NCBI GenBank assembly: GCA_025355385.1 | Contig: JANXZS010000164.1 | Coordinates: 1-63,389 of the forward strand | Direction: 5' to 3' | Length of the DNA: 63,389 nucleotides | From: Acidobacteriaceae bacterium | GTDB taxonomy: Bacteria > Acidobacteriota > Terriglobia > Terriglobales > Acidobacteriaceae | Part shown: piece by piece, positions 8,726-18,254 of the stretch | How the letters are laid out: the number at the start of each line of letters is the position of its first letter | Numbering within the stretch: the stretch's first letter is position 1 | The notes under the pieces: model-generated | Database searches by the model: none | Told to the model about the DNA's origin: nothing | What the model saw: only the letters and a program-made list of their open reading frames with translations | Translations under genes and position numbers: made by a program

Positions 8726-10228
8726 TCATCGACCTCCCGCGGGTTGGCTCGGCACCCTGCTGAGAAATGGAGTGACGTCGCCCTGTGCGGCATAGACAGC
8801 AAGCAGGGCCTGCCAAACTCCGATTCGTGCGAGGGCATCTTGCGCCTCTGCTTGTTCGAGGAGCGCCTGAGCCTGGGTCGCTTCGACAATATTTGCAAGC
8901 CCTGCCTGATAGCGCGCACGCGCCTGGGATTCTCCCATGCGGGCGGCTGCAAGCTGTACCGGCGTGTTTCGCGCGATCTGAAGAGCTCCATCCAGCTGGG
9001 CATGGGCTTGTTCGACCTGCGTGCTGAGGGTCTGGAGGGTGTTTTGATAGATCCATTGCTGGACGCGGGTATTTGATTCTGCAATCCTTTTTTGTTCCCG
9101 AATTAAAAAGTAGTCGAACGGGGCGAAAGTGGCCTGGATGCCTACCGCCCAGTTTTCCCGATCAGGAGCAAGACCATTCGTCCCCTGAAGGAGTGTTCCA
9201 TCAGGCTTCACACCGCTTCCTCGTCCTGAGACTGACCCTTCCAACGTTAGCCTTGGTGCATAGGCGCGAGACCAGACGCGTGCCTCTTCTTTCGATTGCT
9301 CAACCAAATTGTTTTTCGCCAGAGCCAGAGGATGGCTGGCAGCGATGAAGGGTGCAAGGCTCTCTTCTGTTGGCGAGGTCAGCAACGCGTCGCTACTGAG
9401 ATGGAATTGGCTTGAGGGTGCGCTGAGCAACTCGCCCAGGGAGGCGAGATCGACTTTCTCCGCAGTCTCCGCCTGGATGAGACGAGTGCGTGCCGCGGCT
9501 AGTTCCGCATCGGCCTGGGATGCATCTGCTCCTGGCCTCAATTGGTTGTCAACGAGTACATGAATTGTGCTCGCGAAGGTCTGGCGCCGCGAAAGATCAG
9601 CCCGGGCGCTTCGTACCTGCTCATGCACAGCCGCGACCACGAGGTAGGCGGATGCGGCCGCACCAGCGACATCCAGCTTGGTCAAGATCACTCTATTGTC
9701 AGCGGCGCCCGTGGCGGCTTTCGCAGCGTCAACTTCTGCTTTTCGATAACCGAATCGGGAGGGCTCCCAACTCATGAGTAGCCCGCCGGCGCTGCCCCAT
9801 ACTGATGCGCTTGAGGTATTGGGAAGAACCGTGCCAGAAAGAGAGGGAACGACTCCCTGGGGAATAAGCAGGCCCGGAATGTTGTTATAGGTAGCGCGGT
9901 TTGTTTGCCACAGGATATTAGCCTGCGGCAGGGATTGGGAGCGCATGAGTCCAACACGGGACCGGGCCGAGAGTGTTTCCTCGAGCGCGATTTTGACGGA
10001 CGGATAGCTGGCGAGTGCCTGTTGAACCGCATCCTGCAATGTGAGACCTGTAGGTGCGGCCGAGGGGGAAGCCGGGACAGGAGAAGATGGGGGCCTCGGC
10101 TCCGGCGCATTCTGGGCGAGAGAAACTGCAGCCAGCAGTTGAATACAAGTCAGAACCGCGATCACCTGCCGCACAAGACCAGTTGTCACCGCACTCCAAG
10201 GTAACCCTGGATCGGGATCTGCGACCAT
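8726..10228 (-). CDS. TolC-family outer membrane efflux protein
   Basis: This is the outer-membrane channel component of the pump and the first gene of its operon. The signal segment lies around residues 15-38 ('AVLTCIQLLAAVSLAQ'). It is followed by two TolC repeats, rich in long amphipathic helices, with the 'ALASYPSVKIALEE' start typical of OEP domains. ATG 10228 has a GGAG six bases upstream. A GTG at 10189 with its own GGAG would give a cleaner signal peptide and is a real alternative. A promoter and operator-like repeat lie about 35-75 bp upstream. Confidence 0.9.
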   Translation of the reverse strand: MVADPDPGLPWSAVTTGLVRQVIAVLTCIQLLAAVSLAQNAPEPRPPSSPVPASPSAAPTGLTLQDAVQQALASYPSVKIALEETLSARSRVGLMRSQSLPQANILWQTNRATYNNIPGLLIPQGVVPSLSGTVLPNTSSASVWGSAGGLLMSWEPSRFGYRKAEVDAAKAATGAADNRVILTKLDVAGAAASAYLVVAAVHEQVRSARADLSRRQTFASTIHVLVDNQLRPGADASQADAELAAARTRLIQAETAEKVDLASLGELLSAPSSQFHLSSDALLTSPTEESLAPFIAASHPLALAKNNLVEQSKEEARVWSRAYAPRLTLEGSVSGRGSGVKPDGTLLQGTNGLAPDRENWAVGIQATFAPFDYFLIREQKRIAESNTRVQQWIYQNTLQTLSTQVEQAHAQLDGALQIARNTPVQLAAARMGESQARARYQAGLANIVEATQAQALLEQAEAQDALARIGVWQALLAVYAAQGDVTPFLSRVPSQPAGGR

Positions 10229-10261
10229 ATATCGCTCCGCTCTTCACTGCGATTGCTACCT

Positions 10262-10304
10262 AATACTAGAGTCGTATTCTGTACCAGCCTGACCCTGTAT
10301 GCAA
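10262..10304 (-). promoter_or_regulatory. promoter with embedded inverted repeat upstream of the efflux operon
   Basis: Read on the minus strand, TTGCAT (10304-10299), a 17-bp spacer and CAGAAT (10281-10276) make a reasonable sigma70 promoter about 50 bp before the TolC-like gene. The inverted repeat AATAC (10262-10266) and GTATT (10274-10278) overlaps the -10 box and start site, where a repressor would block transcription. No TetR- or MarR-type gene is adjacent, so any such repressor would be encoded elsewhere. Confidence 0.45.
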
Positions 10305-10572
10305 TCTGGACTTTTTGTATGTGTTGCAATATCGAGACTTCTTCGCGGATTTCGAGCTTTGAGCGACATATTTCTAGCAACGTCAGACCCGACCCATTGG
10401 ACGCCTCAAAAAAGGTGTGGGCAGTTCGATTCTGTCCGTCGTCTCCATTGGAAGAGACATCCCGTTTCGCATGTTCTGCCGAAATTGCACATGACGAAAA
10501 GGCCTGAGACCTCTGAGGGCCAAGGTGCGGTATGATCATGGGTAGGGCCCTTACGGGGCTTCGAGTGAATCC
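10305..10572. other. divergent intergenic region between efflux operon and S41-like gene
   Basis: This is the rest of the 344-bp space between two divergent genes. Minus- and plus-strand frames of up to ~115 codons cross it, but their composition is not coding-like and none matches a known family. It presumably carries the promoter of the S41-like gene; no convincing -35/-10 pair was found. Confidence 0.35.
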
Positions 10573-11772
10573 ATGTCCAAAAATTTCAAGCGCTCTATCC
10601 TAGCCATCTCCGTTGCCCTGGTCATTTTCGTATTTGTTGGCGGCTTCGGCCCCAGTCGCGTTCGCGCCGGCACCGAGAAGGATGGTGCCTACAGAGAGAT
10701 GGAGGTTTATAGCGAAGTCCTCAAAAAAATTCAGAGCGACTACGTGGCTGACCCGAACATCGGAAACGTGACGAATGGGGCTCTCCACGGGCTTCTGGAG
10801 TCCCTGGACGCCGACTCCAGCTATCTCAGCCGCGACGAGTACAAGACTTACAAGCAGCACCTTAGCGAGGGCACAGCGCAGGTTGGTATGAACCTCTCCA
10901 AGCGCTTCGGCTATGCGACGGTGGTCTCCGTTGTACCGGGAAGCCCTGCAGAAAAGCAGCAGATCGGGGATGGAGACATCATTGAATCTATTGGCGACCA
11001 GTCAACGCGTGAGATGTCGCTGGCGATGATCCGCCTGCTTCTCGAGGGAAAGCCCGGAACCAACGTGACCTTCTCCCTGGTGCGTCCGCGCAAGGCGGAG
11101 CCGGAAAAGATTACGGTCACGCGCACTGCCCAGATTGTCCCGCCCCTCGGCGAGCAGCAGTATGAGAACAGCAGCATTCTCTACCTGAAGCCGTCGGTGC
11201 TGACCAAGGACCGTGTCTCCGAGATGGAGACACGCCTGAAGGCCATGGCTAAAAATGGCAACAAGAAGATTGTGCTCGATCTGCGCGACGTGGCGGAGGG
11301 CGACAACGACCAGGCCATTCGCCTGGCAAACGCTTTTCTGCAAAGCGGCACGATAGCGACTCTCGAAGGGCAGAAATTTGCCCGCCAGACCTTTACTGCC
11401 GAGGCGTCGAAATTCATTACTGCCGCGCCCCTGGCCTTGGTTGTCAACCATGGCACCTCGGGGCCTGGCGAATTAGTTGCTGCAGCGATTCTCGATACCA
11501 AGCGTGGAGACGTCGTGGGCGACAGAACCTTCGGCGAAGGCTCCATTCAAAAAACGATCGAGATGCAGGACGGGGCAGCGGTGATCGTGTCGGTTGCGAA
11601 ATATTCGTCGCCTTCTGGCAAGAAGATCCAGGACGAAGCAGTGACTCCGAATGTCGTAGTCGCATCGAGCATCGATCAGGAAGACAAGTCGGACGAGGGG
11701 CCGCGGGCTGCTCCTAAAGCTGACGACCAGTTGAACAAGGCGTTGGATCTGCTTAAGCAGAAGAACACTTAG
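10573..11772 (+). CDS. S41-family (CtpA-like) PDZ protein lacking catalytic Ser and Lys
   Basis: The architecture is that of a carboxy-terminal processing protease: an N-terminal signal/TM segment (residues ~8-30), an N-terminal helical region, a PDZ domain (~115-185, 'GSPAEKQQIGDGDIIESIG'), then the S41 fold with 'TFGEGSIQ'. In CtpA/CtpB the nucleophile Ser and general-base Lys are 25 residues apart, with Gln four later. Here the equivalent positions are G297 and E322, while Q326 is kept. It therefore looks like a non-catalytic pseudoprotease, perhaps a binding or scaffold protein in the periplasm. S296 is one residue off and cannot be fully excluded as a nucleophile. Confidence 0.8.
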   Translation: MSKNFKRSILAISVALVIFVFVGGFGPSRVRAGTEKDGAYREMEVYSEVLKKIQSDYVADPNIGNVTNGALHGLLESLDADSSYLSRDEYKTYKQHLSEGTAQVGMNLSKRFGYATVVSVVPGSPAEKQQIGDGDIIESIGDQSTREMSLAMIRLLLEGKPGTNVTFSLVRPRKAEPEKITVTRTAQIVPPLGEQQYENSSILYLKPSVLTKDRVSEMETRLKAMAKNGNKKIVLDLRDVAEGDNDQAIRLANAFLQSGTIATLEGQKFARQTFTAEASKFITAAPLALVVNHGTSGPGELVAAAILDTKRGDVVGDRTFGEGSIQKTIEMQDGAAVIVSVAKYSSPSGKKIQDEAVTPNVVVASSIDQEDKSDEGPRAAPKADDQLNKALDLLKQKNT

Positions 11773-11938
11773 CGCGGCCCCTCGGAAAGCGCAATCCAGG
11801 GCAACGCTCGCCTGCCAGGGATACACCTGGAATAGAAAGTAGTTCAAGCCTCAGGGGTGAGCAGGTAGAGTCCGAAGGCAGATGGTCGGTGCTCTGGAAC
11901 CGCCTGCGTGCTATCCTCGGCTCTAAACGGACATACCC

Positions 11939-14377
11939 TTGAAATCAACTGGCCAAGCTTCTCGGCCTGGTGCTGGAACCGGCTCCCAGCCCAGACGCTT
12001 TCGTCCGCCCGTACGGGCTGCGAGCCGCGGCCCTAAGAAGATCGCGGGCAATATAGCCTTGGCTGTGCTGCTGGTTCTGGCGACGTTGGTGGGCGTGTTA
12101 AGCGGACTAATGATGGTCTACTCCGCGGACCTGCCGCAGATTGACGAGTTGGAGCGCTACCGCCCAAACACAACGACTGACCTTTACGACGCGCATGGCC
12201 GCATCTTCGGCTCCTTTGCGCTCGAGCGTCGTGTGGTGGTTAACTATGGCGATTTCGCACCGCTACTTCGCCAGGCCGTCATCTCGATCGAAGACAAGAA
12301 TTTTGAAAGCCATTGGGGCATCAATGTTTTTCGAGTCATCGGCGCGGCTTACCATGATCTGACTTCGAGCAATCGCGCGCAGGGGGCTTCCACGCTGACG
12401 ATGCAGTTGGCGCGAAATCTCTTTCTGTCCTCGGAACGCCGCGTGGGACGAAAGATTCAGGAAGTATTTCTTTCCATCCAGATTGAGCGTTCGTTTACCA
12501 AGCAACAGATATTTACGCTCTACGCGAACCAGATTTACCTGGGTCACGGGATGTACGGCTTTGAGGCTGCATCGCAGTTCTACTTCAGCAAGCATGCGAG
12601 GGAGCTGACGCTGTCAGAAGCCGCGATGCTCGCAGGGCTGCCGAAAGGGCCGGTGGGTTATTCGCCGATCCTGAATCCCGACCGTGCTTTTCGCCGCAGA
12701 AACATGGTGCTGAACGCCATGCTGGAAGACGGTGTAATTACGGCTGCGCAGGCGAATGTAGCAAAGGCCGAACCGCTGGGACTGCATGTGCAGTCTCCTC
12801 CCAATTCGGTAGCTCCGTGGTTTGTCGAGGATGTGCGCCGGGAGCTGGAAAAGAAGCTGGGTGCGGACGAAGTGCACGAGGCGGGATTGCGGGTCTACAC
12901 CACGCTCGACCTTGATCTGCAGAAAGCGGCGAATCGTGCGGTGGTGGATGGCGTTGCAGCCTACGAGCGCCGCCGCGGATGGAACGATCATCTGCTCAAC
13001 GCCATCGCCGGCGGAATTTCCCTGGCTGATTTCAAACATCCGGATTGGGTCTTGCCGCCCGAGGCTGGAGGGTATGTCCATGCGCTGGCTACCGCCGTTC
13101 TGCCATACCAGGTGACGGCGAAGATCGGCTCGCGCGAAGTATTGCTGGCTCCCGAGGATTGGGAGTGGACGGGCGAGAAGACAGCCGACACGTTCCTGCG
13201 TCCCGGCGACATCCTTTACCTTCATTTGAGCGATTCGCTCCCGGCGGCGGGTGCGTTGCAGGGAACGCTTGAGCAGGATTCGGGTACAGAGGGCTCGCTC
13301 CTCGCGATGGACAATGCATCGGGCGACGTGCTCGCCATGGTGGGTGGACGCGATTTCAACCTGTCCCAGTTCAACCGCGCGACCCAGGCGCAGCGGCAGA
13401 CGGGATCTTCGTTCAAGCCTTACGTTTATACGGCAGCGGTGGAGGCGGGTGCGCGGCCGGAGGATTCTATCTCAGATAGCCCGGTCAGTTTTGGCTCCTA
13501 TGCTCCGCACGACTACGACGGCAAGTATCTTGGCTCCATCTCGCTGCTGCACGCGTTTGCGGATTCGCGCAACATCCCCGCGCTGCGGCTGGCGGATCGG
13601 GTTGGCATCCGACGGGTGATCGAGGTGGCGCACCGCTTCGGCATCACGAGCAACATCCCGGCATTTTTGCCAGTAGCGCTTGGGTCGGTTGAGGTTACGC
13701 TGGAGGAACAAGTCTCCGCCTACAGCAGTTTCCCCAATGATGGCATCCGCATAGCCCCTCGGCTCATCCGCAAGGTAACCAACGCCGACGGGCTGACGTT
13801 GATGGAGGATCTGCCGCAGGTTTCAGAGGCGACCAACAGCAAAACGGCGCGGACCATGATGGTCCTCCTGAAAGAAGTTATACGAGGTGGCACAGGGGCG
13901 GCGGCCGCTTCCCTCAACCACCCCTTCGGGGGAAAGACGGGCACAACCAATGACTTTACCGATGCGTGGTTTCTCGGGTTTTCGCCCTCAATTACTTGTG
14001 GGGTATGGGTTGGGTACGATAGCCGCCAATCCCTGGGCGAGAAAGAGACGGGGGCACGCACGGCGTTGCCGATCTGGATGCAGTTCATGAAGGTCGCGAT
14101 TGTCGGCAAGGAGGGTGAGGTCTTTACCGCGGACGAACGGACCAAGCCGACCCACGCAAATCATCCTGGGATGTCGCATTGGGCAGATGAGGCAGTTGCG
14201 TCGACGACCATCGCACCCGCGGGGAGACCTGGCAGCTTGAATCAGAAGATCATCGCGCCGCCTCAACCTGCGCCGAAACACATGGTTCTGCCCAGGCCGC
14301 GGGTTTCCGGTCATCCAACGACGGCGCGCTTGCCAGTCGCGCGCCCTACCGTGCCTTATTCTGTGCCGGGTCGCTGA
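11939..14377 (+). CDS. class A penicillin-binding protein (PBP1A family)
   Basis: This is a bifunctional peptidoglycan synthase of 812 residues with a TTG start. A basic cytoplasmic tail is followed by a TM helix (~38-62). The GT51 glycosyltransferase domain (~75-250) has 'EDKNFESHWGI' (catalytic Glu) and 'GASTLTMQLARN'. The transpeptidase domain has the SxxK motif in 'TGSSFKPYVYTA' (~485), 'SRN' and 'GGKTGTTNDFTDAWF' (KTG). It polymerises lipid II and cross-links stem peptides in the periplasm. The C-terminal ~60 residues are Pro/Ala-rich. The gene follows the S41-like gene by 166 bp and ends 34 bp from convergent ribF. Confidence 0.94.
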   Translation: MKSTGQASRPGAGTGSQPRRFRPPVRAASRGPKKIAGNIALAVLLVLATLVGVLSGLMMVYSADLPQIDELERYRPNTTTDLYDAHGRIFGSFALERRVVVNYGDFAPLLRQAVISIEDKNFESHWGINVFRVIGAAYHDLTSSNRAQGASTLTMQLARNLFLSSERRVGRKIQEVFLSIQIERSFTKQQIFTLYANQIYLGHGMYGFEAASQFYFSKHARELTLSEAAMLAGLPKGPVGYSPILNPDRAFRRRNMVLNAMLEDGVITAAQANVAKAEPLGLHVQSPPNSVAPWFVEDVRRELEKKLGADEVHEAGLRVYTTLDLDLQKAANRAVVDGVAAYERRRGWNDHLLNAIAGGISLADFKHPDWVLPPEAGGYVHALATAVLPYQVTAKIGSREVLLAPEDWEWTGEKTADTFLRPGDILYLHLSDSLPAAGALQGTLEQDSGTEGSLLAMDNASGDVLAMVGGRDFNLSQFNRATQAQRQTGSSFKPYVYTAAVEAGARPEDSISDSPVSFGSYAPHDYDGKYLGSISLLHAFADSRNIPALRLADRVGIRRVIEVAHRFGITSNIPAFLPVALGSVEVTLEEQVSAYSSFPNDGIRIAPRLIRKVTNADGLTLMEDLPQVSEATNSKTARTMMVLLKEVIRGGTGAAAASLNHPFGGKTGTTNDFTDAWFLGFSPSITCGVWVGYDSRQSLGEKETGARTALPIWMQFMKVAIVGKEGEVFTADERTKPTHANHPGMSHWADEAVASTTIAPAGRPGSLNQKIIAPPQPAPKHMVLPRPRVSGHPTTARLPVARPTVPYSVPGR

Positions 14378-14411
14378 GAAAGCAGGGCGGTCTGCCATGG
14401 CCGTGTTTTTC

Positions 14412-15389
14412 TCAGGAACCCAGGGGCGAAAGAGTGCCGTTGTCCCTGCGATAGTGCCTTGCCAAGCGGAAGTAGCGCCGGGCCTTCACAACGTCCTCGC
14501 CAATCTGCGTGCGCAGGGCGTCGGGGGAGGGCCACTGTCTTTCTTCTCGCAGGCGATCGAGAAAAGTCAGTTCGAGCGGAGTTGTTTCGTCCAGTTCGAT
14601 GGGCCGGAAGTTGAGGATGTGGGATTCGACAGCGAACGAATCGGCTCCGAAGGTAGGCCGATTGCCGACATTCGTCACCGCCTCAAAGACCTGTCCTGCC
14701 GCGCGCAGGCAAGTGATATAGACGCCGAAGGCTGGGAGCAGTTCGCCGTACTTCGCCAGGTTGACAGTGGGAACCAGGAGTTTGCCGCCGATTCCACGCC
14801 CGCGCGCCGGTGTCGACTGCACGAAAAATGCGTGTCCCATCAGGCTGCGGGCTTGTCTTACATGGCCAGCTGCGATGAGGCTGCGGATATTGCTGCTGGA
14901 GATAACCATGCCCCGGCGGCGGAGCGCCTTGTACACCTGCACCTGAAAGCCAAGGGTGCGGCCCGACTCGCGTAGCTCATCGACTCCCGCCTGCGCGCGA
15001 TGGCCAAAGCGAAAATTCGAGCCTTCATGTACCTCGACGGCTCCCAGCTTTTCACGAAGGACGTTTTGCGTGAACTCGGCTGCGGACATGCACGCTAATT
15101 CCTGAGTGAAGGGAAGGACGACAACGGCATCGATTCCGGTGGCCGCGAGCAATTCGAGACGTCCAGCAATGGGAGTGATCAGGCGGGGAGCCTGCGAGGG
15201 CCGGAGCACGCACAATGGGTGGGGATCAAAAGTGACGACTACCGACCGTGCCCCGAGCCTGTGAGATCTCTCCTTTACCCGTTCCAGAATCCAGCGGTGG
15301 CCGCGATGCACCCCATCGAAATTTCCCACGCTTACGACGGCGGGGCCAAAGCCGGAGGGAATCTCGTCGAGACTGCGGAAAATCTGCAT
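14412..15389 (-). CDS. ribF: bifunctional riboflavin kinase / FAD synthetase
   Basis: The enzyme converts riboflavin to FMN and FMN to FAD. The N-terminal nucleotidyltransferase domain carries 'VGNFDGVHRGH' (residues ~21-31) and 'ISSSNIR' (~165). The C-terminal flavokinase domain begins near 185 with 'GRGIGGKLLVPTVNL', a variant of the family GxPTxNL motif, and contains 'TNVGNRPTFG'. The 325-residue length is normal. It lies 2 bp downstream of the PhnP-like hydrolase gene, so the two are surely cotranscribed. Confidence 0.95.
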   Translation of the reverse strand: MQIFRSLDEIPSGFGPAVVSVGNFDGVHRGHRWILERVKERSHRLGARSVVVTFDPHPLCVLRPSQAPRLITPIAGRLELLAATGIDAVVVLPFTQELACMSAAEFTQNVLREKLGAVEVHEGSNFRFGHRAQAGVDELRESGRTLGFQVQVYKALRRRGMVISSSNIRSLIAAGHVRQARSLMGHAFFVQSTPARGRGIGGKLLVPTVNLAKYGELLPAFGVYITCLRAAGQVFEAVTNVGNRPTFGADSFAVESHILNFRPIELDETTPLELTFLDRLREERQWPSPDALRTQIGEDVVKARRYFRLARHYRRDNGTLSPLGS

Positions 15390-15391
15390 AA

Positions 15392-16162
15392 TTAGATTTC
15401 GAACGGAATCCGCAGGCCGTCGTAGGCCAGTCGCACGTTCGCTGGCAAATCGATCTCGGTCTCAGCGTGAAGAATGTCGTGGGACATGTGGGTGAAGTAG
15501 GTCATGCGAGGTTTGAGAAGGTTGGCCCACTCAATCGACTGGGGAAGGGTGGAGTGGCTGGGGTGTGGCGTGTGCCGCAACGCGTCAAGCACGGCCACAT
15601 CGAGATTTTCGAGCAGCGGCAGGCTGCTGTCGGGAATGTGATTCATATCGGTCAGGTAGGCTACGTTTCCAAAGCGAAAGCCAGTCACCTGCATTTCGCC
15701 GTGCAGGAGGGGGACGGGCTGGAAAGAAACGCCGAACAGGTTGATTGCGCCATTGATTCGGTTCATCTCGACACGTGCGCGGTTGGGGTAGTTGGCATCG
15801 ATTGCGAAGGTGTAGTCGAAGACCTTTTCAATAGCGCTTGCGGTGGCATCGTCGGCGTAGAGAGGGATCTTGTGTTTATTGCGGAAGCTGAGAGGACGCA
15901 GGTCGTCGAGGCCAAGGATGTGGTCGGCGTGCGAGTGCGTGTATAGGATGGCATCAATGTCGCGGATGCCTTCGCGCAATGCCTGCTCGCGGAAGTCCGG
16001 GCCGGTGTCGATCAGAATGCAGTGACTATCCCAGTTCAGCGCGACTGATGGGCGCGACCGGCGGTCCCGCGCATCTGTAGAGGTGCAGACCCGGCAATCG
16101 CAGCCGAGGGTAGGCACACCCATCGAGGTGCCACTGCCCAGAATTGTCATTACTGCATCCAT
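15392..16162 (-). CDS. MBL-fold metal-dependent hydrolase (PhnP-like)
   Basis: This is a metallo-beta-lactamase-fold phosphodiesterase-type enzyme. It has 'GSGTSMGVPTLGCDCRVC' (residues ~9-26), with cysteines placed as in the PhnP structural zinc site. The metal motif 'THSHADHILGLDDLRPL' lies near residue 76 and late histidines around residue 150-230 ('LLHGEMQ', 'FTHMSHD'). PhnP itself hydrolyses cyclic ribose phosphates. There is no phosphonate operon nearby, so the substrate here is open. The gene is cotranscribed with ribF. Confidence 0.82.
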   Translation of the reverse strand: MDAVMTILGSGTSMGVPTLGCDCRVCTSTDARDRRSRPSVALNWDSHCILIDTGPDFREQALREGIRDIDAILYTHSHADHILGLDDLRPLSFRNKHKIPLYADDATASAIEKVFDYTFAIDANYPNRARVEMNRINGAINLFGVSFQPVPLLHGEMQVTGFRFGNVAYLTDMNHIPDSSLPLLENLDVAVLDALRHTPHPSHSTLPQSIEWANLLKPRMTYFTHMSHDILHAETEIDLPANVRLAYDGLRIPFEI

Positions 16163-16325
16163 AAATCTGTTGCAGTCCTTTTCGGCGTGGGGCCAGCAAT
16201 TCCACTCTTAAGGTCTTTAGAACGAGCGAGCGAAGCGCGATTTTATAAGCGGAAAAGCCGCAGCTGGCTCGGCTACTTCGGAGGTGCGTGTAGTGGAACA
16301 TTTCCTACAGTTGTCGCCAGCACTT

Positions 16326-16979
16326 CTACTTTCTCCCCGAGGGTGGTTTTGTACCCTGCGCTGCGATGGCATTGGTCAGTTCCAGGAACATCATGCGCAA
16401 ATCGAACAGAGCGTTCTGCAACAAGTGCGACTCCCGATCGGTGAGGTTGCCTTTTGTCTTGTCGGCCAGGATTCCAAGGATATCGATGTTCTGGCGTGCT
16501 CCAACGATGTCGACCCGGGGCTGCTCGCCTGGATTTGCCGCTCCCCCCATCTGCACAATCGCGGAGAGATAGATGGACTGCACGAGCTGCTCGAAGTTTG
16601 CTGCTTCGGCGGCAGCGGCTCCGGGATTTGCGTCCCGCATCATCTTATCCAGCACGCGGGAAGACTGCTGGTAGGCGGCGTGCTGCTCGGCGGCTTCCTC
16701 CGCCGTCGGCGGGGGCCCAGTCTCTTCGGAGCCGTCGTCTTCAGTGTTCATGATGGGCTCAGGCTGAGCTGGGGTAACGAGTTGGGGTCCGGGCGCTGTC
16801 GCTGCCGGGGGCGCAGGGGAGGGGGGAGCGGGGGCCGGCGGCTCTGCAGCAGGGGCGGGCTCGGCCTTCTGTTCGGCGATGGGATCGTCGGGAGTCCAGC
16901 TTGCGCCTTCACGAAGATCGCCCTCGAGCGTGAACTTGCGCCGGTCAGTGACTACGAACTGGGGCTCTTTGTCAGCCAT
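16326..16979 (-). CDS. DUF1844 domain protein
   Basis: The protein has 217 residues. A Pro/Ala-rich low-complexity linker (residues ~30-95) separates a short conserved N-terminus ('FVVTDRRKFTLEGDL') from the C-terminal DUF1844 domain (~110-215). That domain has 'LSAIVQMGG', 'ARQNIDILGILADKTKGNLT' and 'LLQNALFDLRMMFLE'. DUF1844 proteins are widespread in Acidobacteriota, delta-proteobacteria and Planctomycetes, and their function is not established. There is no signal peptide, so it is probably cytosolic. Confidence 0.85.
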   Translation of the reverse strand: MADKEPQFVVTDRRKFTLEGDLREGASWTPDDPIAEQKAEPAPAAEPPAPAPPSPAPPAATAPGPQLVTPAQPEPIMNTEDDGSEETGPPPTAEEAAEQHAAYQQSSRVLDKMMRDANPGAAAAEAANFEQLVQSIYLSAIVQMGGAANPGEQPRVDIVGARQNIDILGILADKTKGNLTDRESHLLQNALFDLRMMFLELTNAIAAQGTKPPSGRK

Positions 16980-17057
16980 GATTCTTGTCCATTCTTGGTA
17001 GAGGATTATTTTCGATTTTGGAAAATGGCACGATTGCCGGCAGCACAGGCCTGAGGA

Positions 17058-18179
17058 TCAATCGCCCGCGATTTCCGGCGGCTTCTCTAATGCGATCGCA
17101 GTTCCTCCGTCATATTCGAGGATCGATCCGGCGCCAAGGGCATCCATACGGAGCATTCCCAGGGCAAATTTCCGGGTCGATCCATTTAGAGTGAGAACGG
17201 CCACGCTGGTGAGACCTCCCGCCGCCTTGCCGCCGGAGTGCAATTCCGCACCTGTCGGGGGCGTCGATCCATCGAGCGCAAATGCACGCAGGGCCCGGTG
17301 AATGTTGGCGCGGGAACGAATGCGCTCCACAATCTCCTGGCCAAGGTAGCAGCCCTTGGAAAAGCTGAGCGCCCGTGTCTGGGAGGTTTCCTGTGCCAGA
17401 TGCTTGTCGAGAATATCGGTTCCGTAAGCGGGAATGCCTTCGACGATGCGCAGAGTTTCCGCCGCATCCAGGCCGCACGGGCGGGCTCCATTCTCAACCA
17501 ATGCGGCCCAGACGGCAGCAACATGCTTGGCGGCGAACCACAGCTCAAAGCGCGGAACCAGCACGCTATAGGCATGCACAATCGTGAGGGGAATCTCATT
17601 CCAGACCCACTGGCGCTGTTCCAGCAGATTGAGTTGTGCAGGACCGAAACCAAGCTTTTCGAGAACTCCAGCGGCTGTCGGCCCGGCGATACCCAGTGCA
17701 GTAAGGTCACCCAGTGTCTTGAGGTCCACGTCATCCATAATGATGAAGTGGTCAAAATGCTGAGTTAAGCGGTCGATCTGGGCTGCCGATGTTTCGAGCA
17801 CGAGCCGGTCCTGATCCCTGAAGGCGTACAGATCGCCTTGGATACGCCCCTGCGCGTTGAGAACGAAGTTGTAGTTCCCGCAACCCTCGGCGAGCGTCTG
17901 GACGGCGTTGCTGGTCATCCCTGCAAGCCAGCGGGTGCGGTCCTTGCCGGTCACGGCGATACGAGCCAGCCAGCCGAGATCGAACGCAGCCGCGGAGTGC
18001 AGCGCCGTCCCTGCTTCCTGATCCGCTTCGTCAAAGCAGGAGGGCGTGAGGAAGCCTTGGTGGGGGCGCAGCTCGAGTGCTGGTGTTTTCTGCAACAGGA
18101 ACTCCGCCAGCGGCGTGGGCCTGATCGGAACCGTTTCGGCAGTCGTTGCTTCGTTGGAAGTGGGGTTGGACTCGCTCAT
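17058..18179 (-). CDS. ygfZ: YgfZ/GcvT-like folate-binding protein
   Basis: This is a homologue of the GcvT-like tetrahydrofolate-binding protein YgfZ, which supports Fe-S cluster assembly or repair. The family signature K-G-C-Y-x-G-Q-E appears as 'FSKGCYLGQEIVERIRSR' near residue 270, with the conserved Cys present. I chose ATG 18179, because the frame's upstream extension to 18233 is hydrophobic and would crowd the divergent gene at 18255. The length of 373 residues is typical. Confidence 0.88.
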   Translation of the reverse strand: MSESNPTSNEATTAETVPIRPTPLAEFLLQKTPALELRPHQGFLTPSCFDEADQEAGTALHSAAAFDLGWLARIAVTGKDRTRWLAGMTSNAVQTLAEGCGNYNFVLNAQGRIQGDLYAFRDQDRLVLETSAAQIDRLTQHFDHFIIMDDVDLKTLGDLTALGIAGPTAAGVLEKLGFGPAQLNLLEQRQWVWNEIPLTIVHAYSVLVPRFELWFAAKHVAAVWAALVENGARPCGLDAAETLRIVEGIPAYGTDILDKHLAQETSQTRALSFSKGCYLGQEIVERIRSRANIHRALRAFALDGSTPPTGAELHSGGKAAGGLTSVAVLTLNGSTRKFALGMLRMDALGAGSILEYDGGTAIALEKPPEIAGD

Positions 18180-18254
18180 AGCGGACAGTACAGCTAAATT
18201 ATAGCCTTGCAGGATGGGGACGGCTGCGGCCACGGGTAAGAAAGGTTTTCTGGA

